From JALOLG01 sp963722415 (GTDB lineage: Bacteria; Actinomycetota; Acidimicrobiia; Acidimicrobiales; Ilumatobacteraceae), in the NCBI GenBank assembly GCA_963722415.1, contig CAVRNI010000006.1:22052-86051 (forward strand): a DNA stretch of 64,000 bases, in the 5' to 3' direction. The position numbers were made by a program, and so were the translations under genes. Every line of letters starts with the position of its first letter. Within the stretch, counting starts at the first letter, position 1. Shown here in pieces: positions 1-8,382 of this stretch. A model generated the notes under the pieces. That model was not told where the DNA came from, ran no database searches, and was given only the letters and a program-made list of their open reading frames with translations.

Positions 1-522
1 GCCGCGAGCACTGGAGAACAGATCGTGCACCGCCGCCTCGAGCGCCTCGGGCTTGTCGCTGGCCACGACGACCAGGATGTCGGCCGCGTTGGTAGGTCCG
101 CCGACCGACCAGTTGACGGCCGCCCCGGGCGCGGCGGGATCGACCGGGTCGCCGAGCACGCCCGAGCGCGCGGCGAGGCCGACGACGAACGGGACGTCGA
201 CGAAGGAGTCGGTCTCGGTCGCGCCGATGAGCCGGCGCAATCCGGCGGACGAGATCGCGACCGACTGCCACGTCGCCACGAGATCGGGAGGTGCACCACC
301 CGCGGCGGCGCGGAGTTTGCGGAACTCTTGGTTGTGACGGAACACGGCGGCCGACGAGGCGACGTGATCGGCCATCGTGCCCAGCCAGCGACGTGCTCGG
401 CCGACGTGGGTCACGCGAAGGAACACGTGTGCCTGATGGGGCTTCGCGAACGGCACGATGCTGTTGCCCTGGATGTCGGCCAGTTCGAGGATCGGCTCGC
501 GCAGCGCCGCGATGGGTCTCAC
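1..522 (-). CDS. DyP-type peroxidase, N-terminal part (runs off left edge)
   Basis: About 174 residues are visible with no stop. DyP peroxidases are heme enzymes that oxidise dyes, aromatics and other bulky donors with H2O2. The N-terminus carries the family's opening signature (LADIQGNSIVPFAKPHQAHV), followed by an FLRV strand, a WLGTM helix and a late strand ILVVVAS, matching the ferredoxin-like first half of the longer DyP class. The GxxDG heme-site motif and the proximal His would lie outside the window, so activity cannot be judged. The GTG start overlaps the TGA of the upstream gene (GTGA), so the two are translationally coupled. No Tat or Sec signal is seen, which suggests a cytoplasmic or encapsulated enzyme (inference). 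Confidence 0.8.
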   Translation of the reverse strand, partial: MRPIAALREPILELADIQGNSIVPFAKPHQAHVFLRVTHVGRARRWLGTMADHVASSAAVFRHNQEFRKLRAAAGGAPPDLVATWQSVAISSAGLRRLIGATETDSFVDVPFVVGLAARSGVLGDPVDPAAPGAAVNWSVGGPTNAADILVVVASDKPEALEAAVHDLFSSARG

Positions 523-1583
523 CCCCTCTCGCACGGCACGGCGGCGTTGGTGATCGACCCCTGGCGAGTGGCCACACCGACGAGTTTCACCGTGACGGCC
601 TCGGCCAGCTGGCCACCGAACCGAACCGGTTGCCCGCCGATGAGGATGTCTCCAACGGTGAACGGTCGCCCCGCCGATCTCTCGCCCGAGGGCACCTCGA
701 ACACCGCCCGCACAGCACTCCCTGCACGGCCGCGCACCACCTTGAAGTAGTTGCGGCCGATCGGTGTTCCGTCGGGCTTCGTCCATCCCTGGGTGTTGAT
801 GCCCTTCATGGTGAGCCCGACCGGGTTCTTGAGCGTGATGGCATAACCCTCGCGTGCCAGGGCGTTGACGTCGGCGCCGATGCGGGGGTCCGACGCCCGC
901 AGTGGCTCGCCGTACTTCGCGCACTCGATGAGCTCTTGGGCGTCGCTCAGCACGCGAGTGCCCTTGCGTCGCCGGATGGTGCCGTCGGCGGCCAGGTAGA
1001 GCTCGGCTTGCAGGCTGTTCGAATGGTGCGTCAGGTGCATCGCGCCGTCGCGGGAGTTCCAGCGGTTCAGCGGGTTGTACACGCCGTTCACGACGAGGTC
1101 GGACAGGACGACGTCGGGGCTGACGTACTTGCGGTACAGCTTGAGCAGGATCGTGTTCCCGGCTTCGCCGGCGCGAGCCAGGAAGTCGTAGTACTCGGGT
1201 GGTTCGGTGGTGAAGACGACGCGGACGATGGACCCGGTGCCGTCGCGGGCGACGTGCCACTCGAGATACTCGTCATGGTTGCGTTCCTGGCCGATGGCGA
1301 CCTTGCGGTCGGCGCGCTGATAGGCGAGCCGGCGATTTCCGTTCGCCTCGCGCAGGAGCACTTGCGGGAAGCCGAGCCACGCGATCTCCTTCTCGGCACT
1401 GCCAGGATCGGTCGGCGTGACGAGCGGGTTGTAGAACTGCGGCTTCGGAGCCCGTACCCGGATCCGTTCGATCGCCGCGTCGAACCAGCCCGACACCTGG
1501 TCCGACCAACGCTCCCGGAGGGCAGGACGACTGGCGAGATCCTTCACCCCACCTGGTGGGTCGAGTTGCGTGAGCACCGGCAT
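519..1583 (-). CDS. conserved protein coupled to the DyP peroxidase, function unknown
   Basis: 354 residues in one intact frame. The ATG at 1583 is chosen because GAAGGAG lies 6 nt upstream; an upstream in-frame ATG at 1646 has no such site. I do not recognise a named domain. The protein is soluble, with no signal peptide or membrane segment, and looks enzyme-like: an acidic/aromatic stretch (EPPEYYDFLA), a conserved-looking NPLNRWNS..MHLTHHSN block and a Gly/Asp-rich C-terminal beta region. Its stop overlaps the start of the DyP gene by the GTGA arrangement, so both are made from one mRNA in a coupled way. That suggests a partner, substrate-processing or cargo role for the peroxidase (inference). 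Confidence 0.7.
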   Translation of the reverse strand: MPVLTQLDPPGGVKDLASRPALRERWSDQVSGWFDAAIERIRVRAPKPQFYNPLVTPTDPGSAEKEIAWLGFPQVLLREANGNRRLAYQRADRKVAIGQERNHDEYLEWHVARDGTGSIVRVVFTTEPPEYYDFLARAGEAGNTILLKLYRKYVSPDVVLSDLVVNGVYNPLNRWNSRDGAMHLTHHSNSLQAELYLAADGTIRRRKGTRVLSDAQELIECAKYGEPLRASDPRIGADVNALAREGYAITLKNPVGLTMKGINTQGWTKPDGTPIGRNYFKVVRGRAGSAVRAVFEVPSGERSAGRPFTVGDILIGGQPVRFGGQLAEAVTVKLVGVATRQGSITNAAVPCERG

Positions 1584-1749
1584 GACGACTCCTTCGCGCC
1601 GCTCACTCCTCCGCCGATCGCGGTGCGTTGTCCGCAGCGGATGCAAACATTACGCGCTGACGGACTGGGAACAGGCGGGTTCAGAGTTTGTTCACAGGTG
1701 CTCGAGGCCAGACTGTTCGTGATCCGGATACCGAGCAAGGAGCATTGCC

Positions 1750-2140
1750 ATGACCGTGCAGCTCAACCACACGATCATCGCGTCGAAGGACCCGGCGGGT
1801 TCCGCCGCCTGGATGGCCGAGATGCTCGGCCTCGATGCACCGATCCGGTTCGGACCGTTCTGGCAAGTGTCGACGGGCAACGACGTCAATTTGGACTTCG
1901 GCCGCCATGACGGTCCGGACGCGATCTCCCCGCAGCACTACGCGTTCTTGATCAGCGAGGCCGAGTTCGATTCGATCTTCGGCCGGATCGTCGAGCGCGG
2001 GATCGACTACTACGCCGACCCGGCCGGCACGCGCCGCGGCGAGATCAACCACAACGACGGCGGGAAAGGCGTCGTACTTCCCCGACCCCGACGGACACTG
2101 GCTCGAGATCATCACCCGGCCTTACGGAAGCGGCAGCTGA
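1750..2140 (+). CDS. VOC (glyoxalase/dioxygenase fold) family protein, one frameshift
   Basis: Small metal-dependent vicinal-oxygen-chelate fold protein of about 129 residues. The start (LNHTIIASKDPAGSAAWMAE) and the expected end (YFPDPDGHWLEIITRPYG) are both typical of the family, but they lie in two frames joined by one extra base near 2073 (GTCGTAC where GTGTAC or GTCTAC is expected). Removing it gives a full-length single VOC domain ending at 2140. The His near residue 7 and the Glu of WLEI fit the usual metal ligands. RBS AAGGAG lies 6 nt before the ATG. Substrate unknown. It stands alone between divergent and convergent neighbours. Confidence 0.8.
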
Positions 2141-2169
2141 CCATCAAGTACGGAGGCGGCGGCTGATCG

Positions 2170-2718
2170 TCAGCGCGGTGCAACGACGGCGTGGTGGGCG
2201 CCGATCAGAAAGACCGCGAGGCGCGCCGTCGTGTCGCCGTGGTTGCGCCAGGCGTGACGGGTGCCGTTCTGCACGACGGTGTCGCCCGCACGTAGGTGGA
2301 CCTCGACGCCGTCGTCGAGCTCCAACCACACCTCACCCTCGAGCACGACCTCGAAGTCGATCGTGTCGGTCGTGTGCATGCCCGGCGCGTCGGGCTCCAG
2401 GTACGACGCCAGCCCCGGCAAGGCCGCCTCGAACTCGGTGAACGCCGCCTCGAGGTCGTCCGGGGGTTGGGCATCGACACGATTGCCCGGCGGCACCGCG
2501 AACAACCCGAAACGGAACCCTCCCACCGGCGGGAAGTAGGAGTGGTGCTCGGGTTCCGCACCGCCGTCGGGGAAGTGCGGCGCCTCGTCGGCGCCCCACA
2601 GCCGGTGGAACTCGGATCCGGGGGTCATGGCCGGTCGCAGCCCATCGACCTCGGTGTCGCTGGCGACGACCGCCTTGCCGTTCTCGTCGTGACCGGTGAC
2701 CACACGTCGTACTTGCAT
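2170..2718 (-). CDS. cupin-domain protein
   Basis: 182 residues, intact. The C-terminal half is a cupin barrel: TTDTIDFEVVLEGEVWLELD followed by a Leu-Arg-Ala-Gly-Asp turn, then TRHAWRNHGD. His and Glu residues at the usual metal-site positions are present but the first motif has a Thr-Asp in place of the common His-x-His, so metal binding may be altered. The N-terminal 70 residues (GRRVVTGH-like opening, PGSEFHRLWG, HSYFPP) are common to cupins annotated as small-molecule-responsive or lyase-like proteins. It converges with the VOC gene across about 30 bp. Function not assignable; a signalling or detoxification cupin is likely. Confidence 0.75.
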   Translation of the reverse strand: MQVRRVVTGHDENGKAVVASDTEVDGLRPAMTPGSEFHRLWGADEAPHFPDGGAEPEHHSYFPPVGGFRFGLFAVPPGNRVDAQPPDDLEAAFTEFEAALPGLASYLEPDAPGMHTTDTIDFEVVLEGEVWLELDDGVEVHLRAGDTVVQNGTRHAWRNHGDTTARLAVFLIGAHHAVVAPR

Positions 2719-2763
2719 GACCGACGATCGTAGAACCCCGACCTGAACGGGAAGTCACGCTGC

Positions 2764-2778
2764 TGAACCCGAGGTTCA
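2764..2778. promoter_or_regulatory. inverted repeat in divergent intergenic region
   Basis: TGAACC-CGA-GGTTCA, a perfect 6-bp inverted repeat with a 3-nt spacer. It lies between the start of the cupin gene (leftward, start at 2718) and the NfeD gene (rightward, start at 2836). The placement suits an operator for one or both promoters. The binding protein is unknown. Confidence 0.35.
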
Positions 2779-2835
2779 CGCCGAGACACTTCGGCTGCGG
2801 AGTCGTACACTTCGTCGCAGCAGAAAGGTGTCGGC

Positions 2836-3350
2836 TTGGCCATCGTTTGGATCGCTGCCGGAGTGGTGCTCCTCGCCGTCGAGCTGCACCATTTCGCCTT
2901 CTACGCCCTGTTCGCGGGTATCGGCTGTTTCGCTGGTGCGGCCGTCGCGCTGATCGCTCCCGGGGCGATCGCCGTGCAGGTCCTCGCCGCGGTGCTGTTG
3001 GCGGTCGTCGGCATCTTCCTGGTCCGACCGCTGATGAGCGCCTCCCTGCAGGCGCGACACGGCCCGCACCACTCGCGTGGTGTGCACGGCGGGTTCGTGG
3101 GGCAGGAAGTGGTGACGCTCGATCTCGTGGGTGGCACCGGCAGTGCGGGCCACGTCAATCTCGCCGGCGAACGATGGCTGGCGGTCAGCGGAGGCGACGT
3201 CGCGCTCCCGCAGGCACGAAGGTGATGATCACCGGCGTCGAGGGGACCACCCTCATCGTGTGGCCGTCCGGCGGACACCTACCGATCGAAGGTCTCGTCG
3301 AAGCGGACAGCGGTCCGCTCATCGATGAAGGAGAACAGGAGCAGTCGTGA
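2836..3350 (+). CDS. NfeD-family membrane protein, one frameshift
   Basis: NfeD proteins pair with SPFH-domain proteins to organise membrane microdomains or help quality control. About 171 residues: an N-terminal hairpin of three to four membrane helices (LLAVELHHFAFYALFAGIG onward), then a C-terminal OB-fold-like soluble domain (GFVGQEVVTLDLVGG, then GTKVMITGVEGTTLIV). The two parts of the OB domain are in different frames. One base appears missing near 3210 (CTCCCGCAGG for an expected CTCCCGGCAGG), one of the few deletions in this window. TTG at 2836 is the best start, with AAAGGTG upstream. The stop overlaps the SPFH start (TGATG), so the pair is coupled, as is typical. Confidence 0.85.
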
Positions 3351-4297
3351 TGGTTGCATTCGGCACCGGCGTGTTCGTCGGCATCGTCGGTGCGGTGTTG
3401 GTGATGGCCGTGTTCGTGGTGCTGCTGCAACAGATGGTCAACATCGTGCAGCAGGGCGAGGTCGGGGTCGTGAAGCACCTCGGCGAGTACCGCAAGACGC
3501 ACGAGCCGGGCCTCGTGATCATCGCCCCCTTCGTCGACTCGCTGCAGCGCGTCGACATGCGCGAGATCCCACGGCCGGGTGATCGCCAGGACGTGATCAC
3601 GAAGGACAACGTGGTGGTCACGGTGAACGCCACGATCTTCACCCAGATCGTCGTCGCCGAGCAGGCGCTGTTCAGCATTGCCAACTTCGACATCGGCATC
3701 GACGCGCTGGCGCGCACCGCCCTGCGGTCGGTCATCGGCACGATGACCCTCGACGAGGCGTTGTCCGAGCGCGAGCGGATCAACACCGATGTCCAGTCGC
3801 AGATGGAGGCGGTCACCGACAAGTGGGGCATCCGGATCAACCGCATCGAGATCATCGAGATCGCCCCGCCGCCCAAGATCCTCGAAGCCCTGGCCCTCCA
3901 GAAACAGGCGGACCAGGAGAAGCGGGCGACGATCCTGCAGTCGGAAGGTCACCAGCAATCGGCGATCAATGTCGCCGAGGGTGCTGCGCAGGCATCGGTG
4001 CGCGCCGCGCAAGGCGAACGCCAAGCGGCGATCCTGCGGGCCGAGGGCAACCGTCAGGCGGCGATCCTCGAGTCGGAAGGCCGCGCGCAGGCCATCGAAA
4101 CCGTGTACAAGGCGATCAAGGCCGCCGACCCCGATCCGACGATGGTCGCGATCCTCCAACTCGACGCCCTCGCCAAGTTCGCCGACAGCAAGAACGCCAA
4201 GATCGTCGTTCCGTTCGAATCGGCCGGCCTGCTCGGCGCCGCGCAGACGCTTCGAAGCGTCCTCGCCGCGGCGCCCACCGACGGCGACCAGCCCTAG
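3350..4297 (+). CDS. SPFH/Band 7 (stomatin-like) protein
   Basis: 315 residues, intact. One N-terminal membrane anchor (residues about 5-30), then the SPFH domain: QQGEVGVVKHLGEYRKTHEPG, a VDMREIP strand and the DNVVVTVNATIF strand. This is followed by a long Ala/Glu/Gln coiled coil (residues about 180-260) with repeated RAEG/ESEG motifs, as in QmcA/paraslipin proteins. These proteins oligomerise as cages or rings on the inner membrane face and work with an NfeD partner, here the coupled upstream gene. ATG at 3350 overlaps the NfeD stop; AGGAG lies about 10 nt upstream. Confidence 0.92.
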   Translation: MVAFGTGVFVGIVGAVLVMAVFVVLLQQMVNIVQQGEVGVVKHLGEYRKTHEPGLVIIAPFVDSLQRVDMREIPRPGDRQDVITKDNVVVTVNATIFTQIVVAEQALFSIANFDIGIDALARTALRSVIGTMTLDEALSERERINTDVQSQMEAVTDKWGIRINRIEIIEIAPPPKILEALALQKQADQEKRATILQSEGHQQSAINVAEGAAQASVRAAQGERQAAILRAEGNRQAAILESEGRAQAIETVYKAIKAADPDPTMVAILQLDALAKFADSKNAKIVVPFESAGLLGAAQTLRSVLAAAPTDGDQP

Positions 4298-4342
4298 TCA
4301 GCCAGGCGTGTCGAATCCGAGCGGGCTGGGTAGTGGATTGCC

Positions 4343-4888
4343 ATGCCACAGACATCCTCCGATCGCGACCGCCTTCTCCGCGTCTACCTCGATGACCACC
4401 GTGCCGGTGCTGCCGGCGGGGTCGCACTCGCGCGACGGATGTTGGAGAAGAATCCGGACAACTACCTCACGGCGACGATGCGGGAGCTCACCGGCGAGAT
4501 CCAGCGCGACCGAGAGGTGCTCGACGACGTCATCGCGAGGCTGGGCCACTCGCCGAACCGGGTCAAGATGGTCATGGGCGTGGCAGGCGCCTGGATGGGC
4601 CGGTTGAAGGCCAACGGGTACGTCCACCGGTACTCGCCGCTGAGCCGGCTCGAGGAGTTCGAGATGCTGTCGGCCGGCATCATGTCGAAGGCATCGTTGT
4701 GGCGCTGCTGCGAGCAGAGCCTCGCCGGGCGACCGGAGGTCGCCGGCGTCGACTTCGAGGCGTTGTGCCAACGGGCCGAGAGTCAGCGCGCGAAACTCGA
4801 GTCCCACCGCGAACGGATCGTCGACGACGCGTTCGGGACGGCGCGGACGGGCGGCTACCGTCATGTGGGGGTCGTCGAGCAGGCGTGA
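4343..4888 (+). CDS. predicted all-helical protein of unknown function
   Basis: 181 residues, intact, probably almost entirely alpha-helical: charged amphipathic stretches such as LLRVYLDDHRAGAAGGVALA and TMRELTGEIQRDREVLDDVI, and a late Cys-Cys pair (WRCCEQSL). Spacing and length resemble small ferritin-like or haemerythrin-like bundles found in actinobacteria, but no metal-ligand pattern (ExxH) is visible, so no function is assigned. It follows the SPFH gene by 45 bp on the same strand and may share its transcript. The start has only a weak ribosome site (GTAGTGG). Confidence 0.65.
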   Translation: MPQTSSDRDRLLRVYLDDHRAGAAGGVALARRMLEKNPDNYLTATMRELTGEIQRDREVLDDVIARLGHSPNRVKMVMGVAGAWMGRLKANGYVHRYSPLSRLEEFEMLSAGIMSKASLWRCCEQSLAGRPEVAGVDFEALCQRAESQRAKLESHRERIVDDAFGTARTGGYRHVGVVEQA

Positions 4889-4925
4889 GTGCCAGAGGCC
4901 AGTGCGTCGGAGGGGACGTGGGTGT

Positions 4926-5730
4926 ATGACGAGCCGATCGACGGATTGGATCGTGTCTCCGGCCGCGCTTCTCGACGCGTTCGTCGAGACGTCGGATGAC
5001 GCGATGGTCAGCCACGACGCCGAGGGCAACGTCACGACCTGGAACCAGACCGCGGAGCGCCTGTTCGGCTATCCCGCCGCACGAGATCATCGGATCGCCC
5101 TACACCGCGTTGTTCCCGGACCACGTCCGCGACACGGTGCGAGCGATCGTCGACACCGTGATGGCGGGCGATCGGGTCAAGCACTTCGAAACCGAGATCC
5201 TGCGCAAGGACGGCATGCCGATGCCGATCTCGATGTCGTTGTGTCCGGTGTTCGAGGACGATGTCGTACCGGTCGCGACGGTGCTCGTCGCGCGGGACAT
5301 CACCGAGCAGCGGCTCGCGCAGGCCACGCTCGGCGAAGTCGAGGCACGGGTGCGCGAGAGCGAGGCCATGGCGCATGTCGGCAGCTGGCTCTGGGACCGC
5401 CGAACCGGAGCGGTGCAATGGAGCGACGAGTTCCATCGCATCCACGGTGTCGATCCGCTCGACTTCGACGGGACGTTCGAATCCCACATCGGCACCGTGC
5501 ACCCCGAGGACCAGGATCGAGTCCGCGGCGGCATCGAGGAATCGGTCGCGAGCGGCCGGCCCTTCGAGGAGGTGTACCGCATCGTTCGTCCCGACCATGA
5601 GGTCAGGATCGTCCACGCCCGCGCCCAGCCCACGGTCGGGTCGGCCGGCGCCGTGCTGGGCTTGCGGGGCATCGGACAGGACGTCACTGACAGGCGGATC
5701 GCCGACACCGAGGCACCCGACGGGCGTTGA
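4926..5730 (+). CDS. tandem PAS-domain protein without output domain, one frameshift
   Basis: About 267 residues made of two PAS sensor domains. PAS1 (about 10-125): DAMVSHDAEGNVTTWNQTAE, then HEIIGSPYTALFP and a PAC segment ending VARDITEQR. PAS2 (about 140-262): AHVGSWLWDRRTGAVQWSDE, a HPED motif and a PAC segment ending GIGQDVTDRR. One extra C near 5074 (ATCCCGCCG for ATCCGCCG) splits PAS1. No kinase, GGDEF, EAL or HTH follows, so it must act through a partner or as a stand-alone sensor. GGAGGGG lies about 14 nt before the ATG. The next gene converges. Confidence 0.82.
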
Positions 5731-5765
5731 TGGCCGGCGGCAGCTCGGACGACGTCGGCGACGGC

Positions 5766-6017
5766 TCAGTTGCGCACGAACAGGTGCCGGACCCGCTCCA
5801 CGAGGTCGCCCGTCTCGAGTTCCTTGGGGGCGCCTTCGATCACCCCGGCCAGCTCACGCAGCGTGTGACCGAGGTGTGACCGGACCGCGGACACCACGTC
5901 GGCGAACTCGTCCGACGCGCTGAGGGCCTTCAGCGCCTTGCCCACCTCGTCGAGATCCTTGCTGCCGGTGCGTGCGCCGACCACGTAGCCGACCGCGAGC
6001 GCGACGAAAACTCCCAT
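5766..6017 (-). CDS. small membrane-anchored protein downstream of PadR-YceI
   Basis: 83 residues. One N-terminal hydrophobic segment (MGVFVALAVGYVVGARTGSK) in the style of YtxH-like small proteins, then an amphipathic helical tail (DEVGKALKALSASDEFADVV) ending RVRHLFVRN. GAGGAGGG lies just upstream of the ATG at 6017, so the longer open frame to 6068 is not used. It sits 10 bp after the PadR-YceI gene and is probably its operon partner. That places a membrane protein next to a predicted lipid- or quinone-binding regulator. Function unknown. Confidence 0.75.
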   Translation of the reverse strand: MGVFVALAVGYVVGARTGSKDLDEVGKALKALSASDEFADVVSAVRSHLGHTLRELAGVIEGAPKELETGDLVERVRHLFVRN

Positions 6018-6027
6018 CAGACCCTCC

Positions 6028-7102
6028 TCATCTCGTCTCGAGATCGGCCTCGACATGGAGGCGGACACGTACGTCTGGATAGATCCGCAACATCAGCACC
6101 GTCGGCGAGGGGACGTCGAAGTCTCGGATGTCGAAGACCTGTTCACCGGTGACGACGAGCCTCCGTTCGGACGTGACCTCGACATTGACGGTGCCGTCGA
6201 CGGGTCGTGTCGCGCCGTGGAACGTGAGCTCGCCCGCCAACCGGTAGCGGTTCTCGGACCCGCTCGCCACGCAGTCGCGGAGGTCGAGCGTGACAGTCGG
6301 GAAGCGCCTGGCGCTGATGCGACGCAACAACTCGGCGTCGTACACGCTGTTTCCCGAGCGCAGACCGTCGACCGCGATCTCCAGTCGCGCCGCAGGTTGG
6401 GTGCCGGGACGGATCGCACCGTCCGCCAGTTCCGCCTCGACCCAGCCGGTCACGCCGAGGGCGCCGAAGCTGATCGGGCCGACCGTCGAGCGCACCTCGA
6501 CCATCACCACCGAACGATCCGGGACCAGGCGGAAGCGGCGCGCGTTGCTCGTTGGCAGCGCCGGCGTCTGCCGGCCGGGGCGGCGGAGCGGGCGTGGCCG
6601 ACCGTCGGTCGGCGTCGACCGGCGCCAGCCGACGCGGTGCGGGGGCGGTGGTCGCGACGGGCGACCAGCCGAACCCCAGGGCGGCGGCCCAACCCCCCTC
6701 GACCTCGGCGAGGACGGCATCGACCGTGCCGGTGGCCTGGTAGCGGCGAAGGACGCGGCCGAGGCAGTCGCGCTCCTCTTTGATCACACTCATCCACACG
6801 CGCAGCGCCCGCTCGCCGAGCGGCGTCACGCCGTACATCCGGCGGGCTTGTCCGGCGGTCGGCGCTTCCGACCATGATTCGACGAGGCCGTCCGCTTCGA
6901 GCTGGGCGAGCGTTCGGTACACGGTCGGTCGGTCGATGGGGCCGAAACGGAAGTCCCGAAGATCCTTCTCGAGGCTGTACCCGTAGCCGGGTTGCTCCGT
7001 CAGCAGGAGGAGGATCGCAGGCAGCACGAAGCGCCGGGGCGGCGCGAGCTCGAAGCGCGAAGCCCCGGCTGCGGCGGACGTTGTCCGGGCATGGTCTTCC
7101 AT
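6028..7102 (-). CDS. PadR-family regulator fused to a YceI-like domain, one frameshift
   Basis: About 357 residues after removing one extra base near 6562 (GCCGGCG for GCGGCG). N-terminus: PadR winged helix (RFVLPAILLLLTEQPGYGYS, PTVYRTLAQLEADGLVES, YGVTPLGERAL) with a C-terminal dimerisation helix to about residue 135. An Ala/Pro/Arg-rich linker (about 145-185) follows. The C-terminus is a whole YceI lipocalin-like domain (RFRLVPDRSVV, SGNSVYDAELL, FHGATRPVDG, FDIRDFDVPSP). YceI domains bind polyisoprenoids, including quinone-type lipids. This domain is clearly paralogous to the YceI protein inside the hydrogenase operon (14075-14608). The gene is divergent from that operon with 206 bp between. 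It is inferred to be the operon's ligand-responsive repressor. Two separate genes are possible if the frameshift is real. Confidence 0.78.
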
Positions 7103-7210
7103 GAAGTGCTGGTCCTCGACCCGCGGGCGCTCCCGAGATCAAGGTTGCGGCCCGGTGCCCCCACGGCTCTTGCAGGCGATCCTAGGCGCCGCGGCCGTTG
7201 TCGTGCCATG

Positions 7211-7225
7211 GGTGCGAAATGCACC
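7211..7225. promoter_or_regulatory. inverted repeat upstream of the hydrogenase operon
   Basis: GGTGC-GAAAT-GCACC, perfect 5-bp arms with a 5-nt AT-rich spacer, 84 bp before the small-subunit start and inside the 206-bp divergent region shared with the PadR-YceI gene. This is a plausible operator for that regulator, although classical PadR sites are ATGT/ACAT-like. Promoter hexamers were not confidently identified. Confidence 0.35.
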
Positions 7226-7308
7226 GATTTACCCGTCGGCCCGATCGGCGTAAGAAAGAGGCGGCGCGTGCCGCGCCGCGGTTCCCGACATGGGGGGAGG
7301 CACTCACA

Positions 7309-8380
7309 GTGACCACGACCACCGACGCACCGCCGGACGAGACCGTCGACGAGACGATCGTTCACGTCCTTTGGATCAACGCCGGGCTCAGCTGCGACGG
7401 GGATTCGGTGGCGCTGACCGCGGCGACCCAGCCGAGCATCGAGGAGATCGCCCTCGGTGCCCTCCCCGGGCTGCCGAAGATCGCCGTCCACTGGCCGCTC
7501 ATCGACTTCGAATGCGGTCCGGTCGGCGGTGCCGACGACTTCCTCGAGTGGTTCTTCAAGGCCGATCGTGGTGAGCTCGAACCGTTCGTCCTCGTGATCG
7601 AGGGCTCGATCCCCAACGAGGCCATCAAGAGCGAGGGCTACTGGTGCGGTTTCGGGAACAACCCCGACACCGACCAGCCGATGACGACGAGCGAGTGGAT
7701 CGACCGGCTGGCCCCGAAGGCGCTCGTCGTGCTGTGCGCCGGCACGTGCGCGTGCTACGGCGGGATCCACGCCATGGCCGGCAATCCGACCGGCGCGATG
7801 GGTGTGCCCGACTACCTCGGTTGGAGCTGGAAGTCGAAGGCCGGGATCCCCATCGTCTGCGTACCGGGCTGTCCGACGCATCCGGACAACCTGTCGGAGA
7901 CCATTCTCTACCTGCTGTACCAAGCGACCGGTCAGGCGCCGATGATCCCGCTCGACGATGCGTTGCGGCCGACGTGGCTGTTCGGCGCGACCGTCCACGA
8001 GGGCTGTGACCGCGCCGGGTACTACGAGCAGGGCGACTTCGCCGACGAGTACGGCTCGCCGAAGTGCATCGTGAAGCTCGGCTGCTGGGGTCCGGTCGTC
8101 AAGTGCAACGTGCCCAAGCGGGGCTGGATCAACGGTGTCGGTGGCTGTCCCGAACGTGGGCGGGATCTGCATCGGCTGCACGATGCCCGGCTTCCCCGAC
8201 AAGTTCATGCCGTTCATGGACGAACCTCCGGGATCGAGGGTGTCGACGATGGCGAGCGGGGTGTACGGCTCGATGGTCAGGCGGCTGCGGAAGATGACCC
8301 TGAAGACCGTCGACGACGAGCCGAAGTGGCGGGTGCCGGGCAAGGAGCTCGTCACCGGTTACAAGGGCGAGTGGAGGTAG
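7309..8380 (+). CDS. hhyS: [NiFe]-hydrogenase small subunit, high-affinity actinobacterial type (group 1h/5), one frameshift
   Basis: Electron-transfer subunit carrying Fe-S clusters. About 356 residues. Cluster ligands seen: CDGDSV near the start, where the Asp next to the Cys fits the 3-Cys/1-Asp proximal cluster known for this group; CAGTCACYGG; VPGCPTHPDN; HEGCDRAGYY; KLGCWGPVVKCNVPKRGW; GGCPNVGGICIGCTMPGF. The last motif is restored by dropping one C near 8150 (TGTCCCGAAC for TGTCCGAAC). Start GTG 7309 follows GGGGGGAGG; an in-frame ATG at 7219 would add an Arg-rich stretch without a hydrophobic core, so no Tat signal is present and the enzyme is probably cytoplasm-facing. Three bases separate it from the large subunit. 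Confidence 0.95.
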
Positions 8381-8382
8381 GA

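Noticed and set aside
7001..7102. PadR and YceI as two separate overlapping genes
   Set aside because: No plausible start with a ribosome site precedes the YceI part, and a single CpG-adjacent extra base of the type seen elsewhere restores one continuous protein. Kept open as an alternative.
7219..7308. An upstream ATG giving the small subunit an Arg-rich extension (MHRFTRRPDRRKK) that might be a Tat signal
   Set aside because: There is no hydrophobic core after the twin Arg, no ribosome site, and group 1h small subunits usually lack Tat signals; GTG 7309 has GGGGGGAGG upstream.
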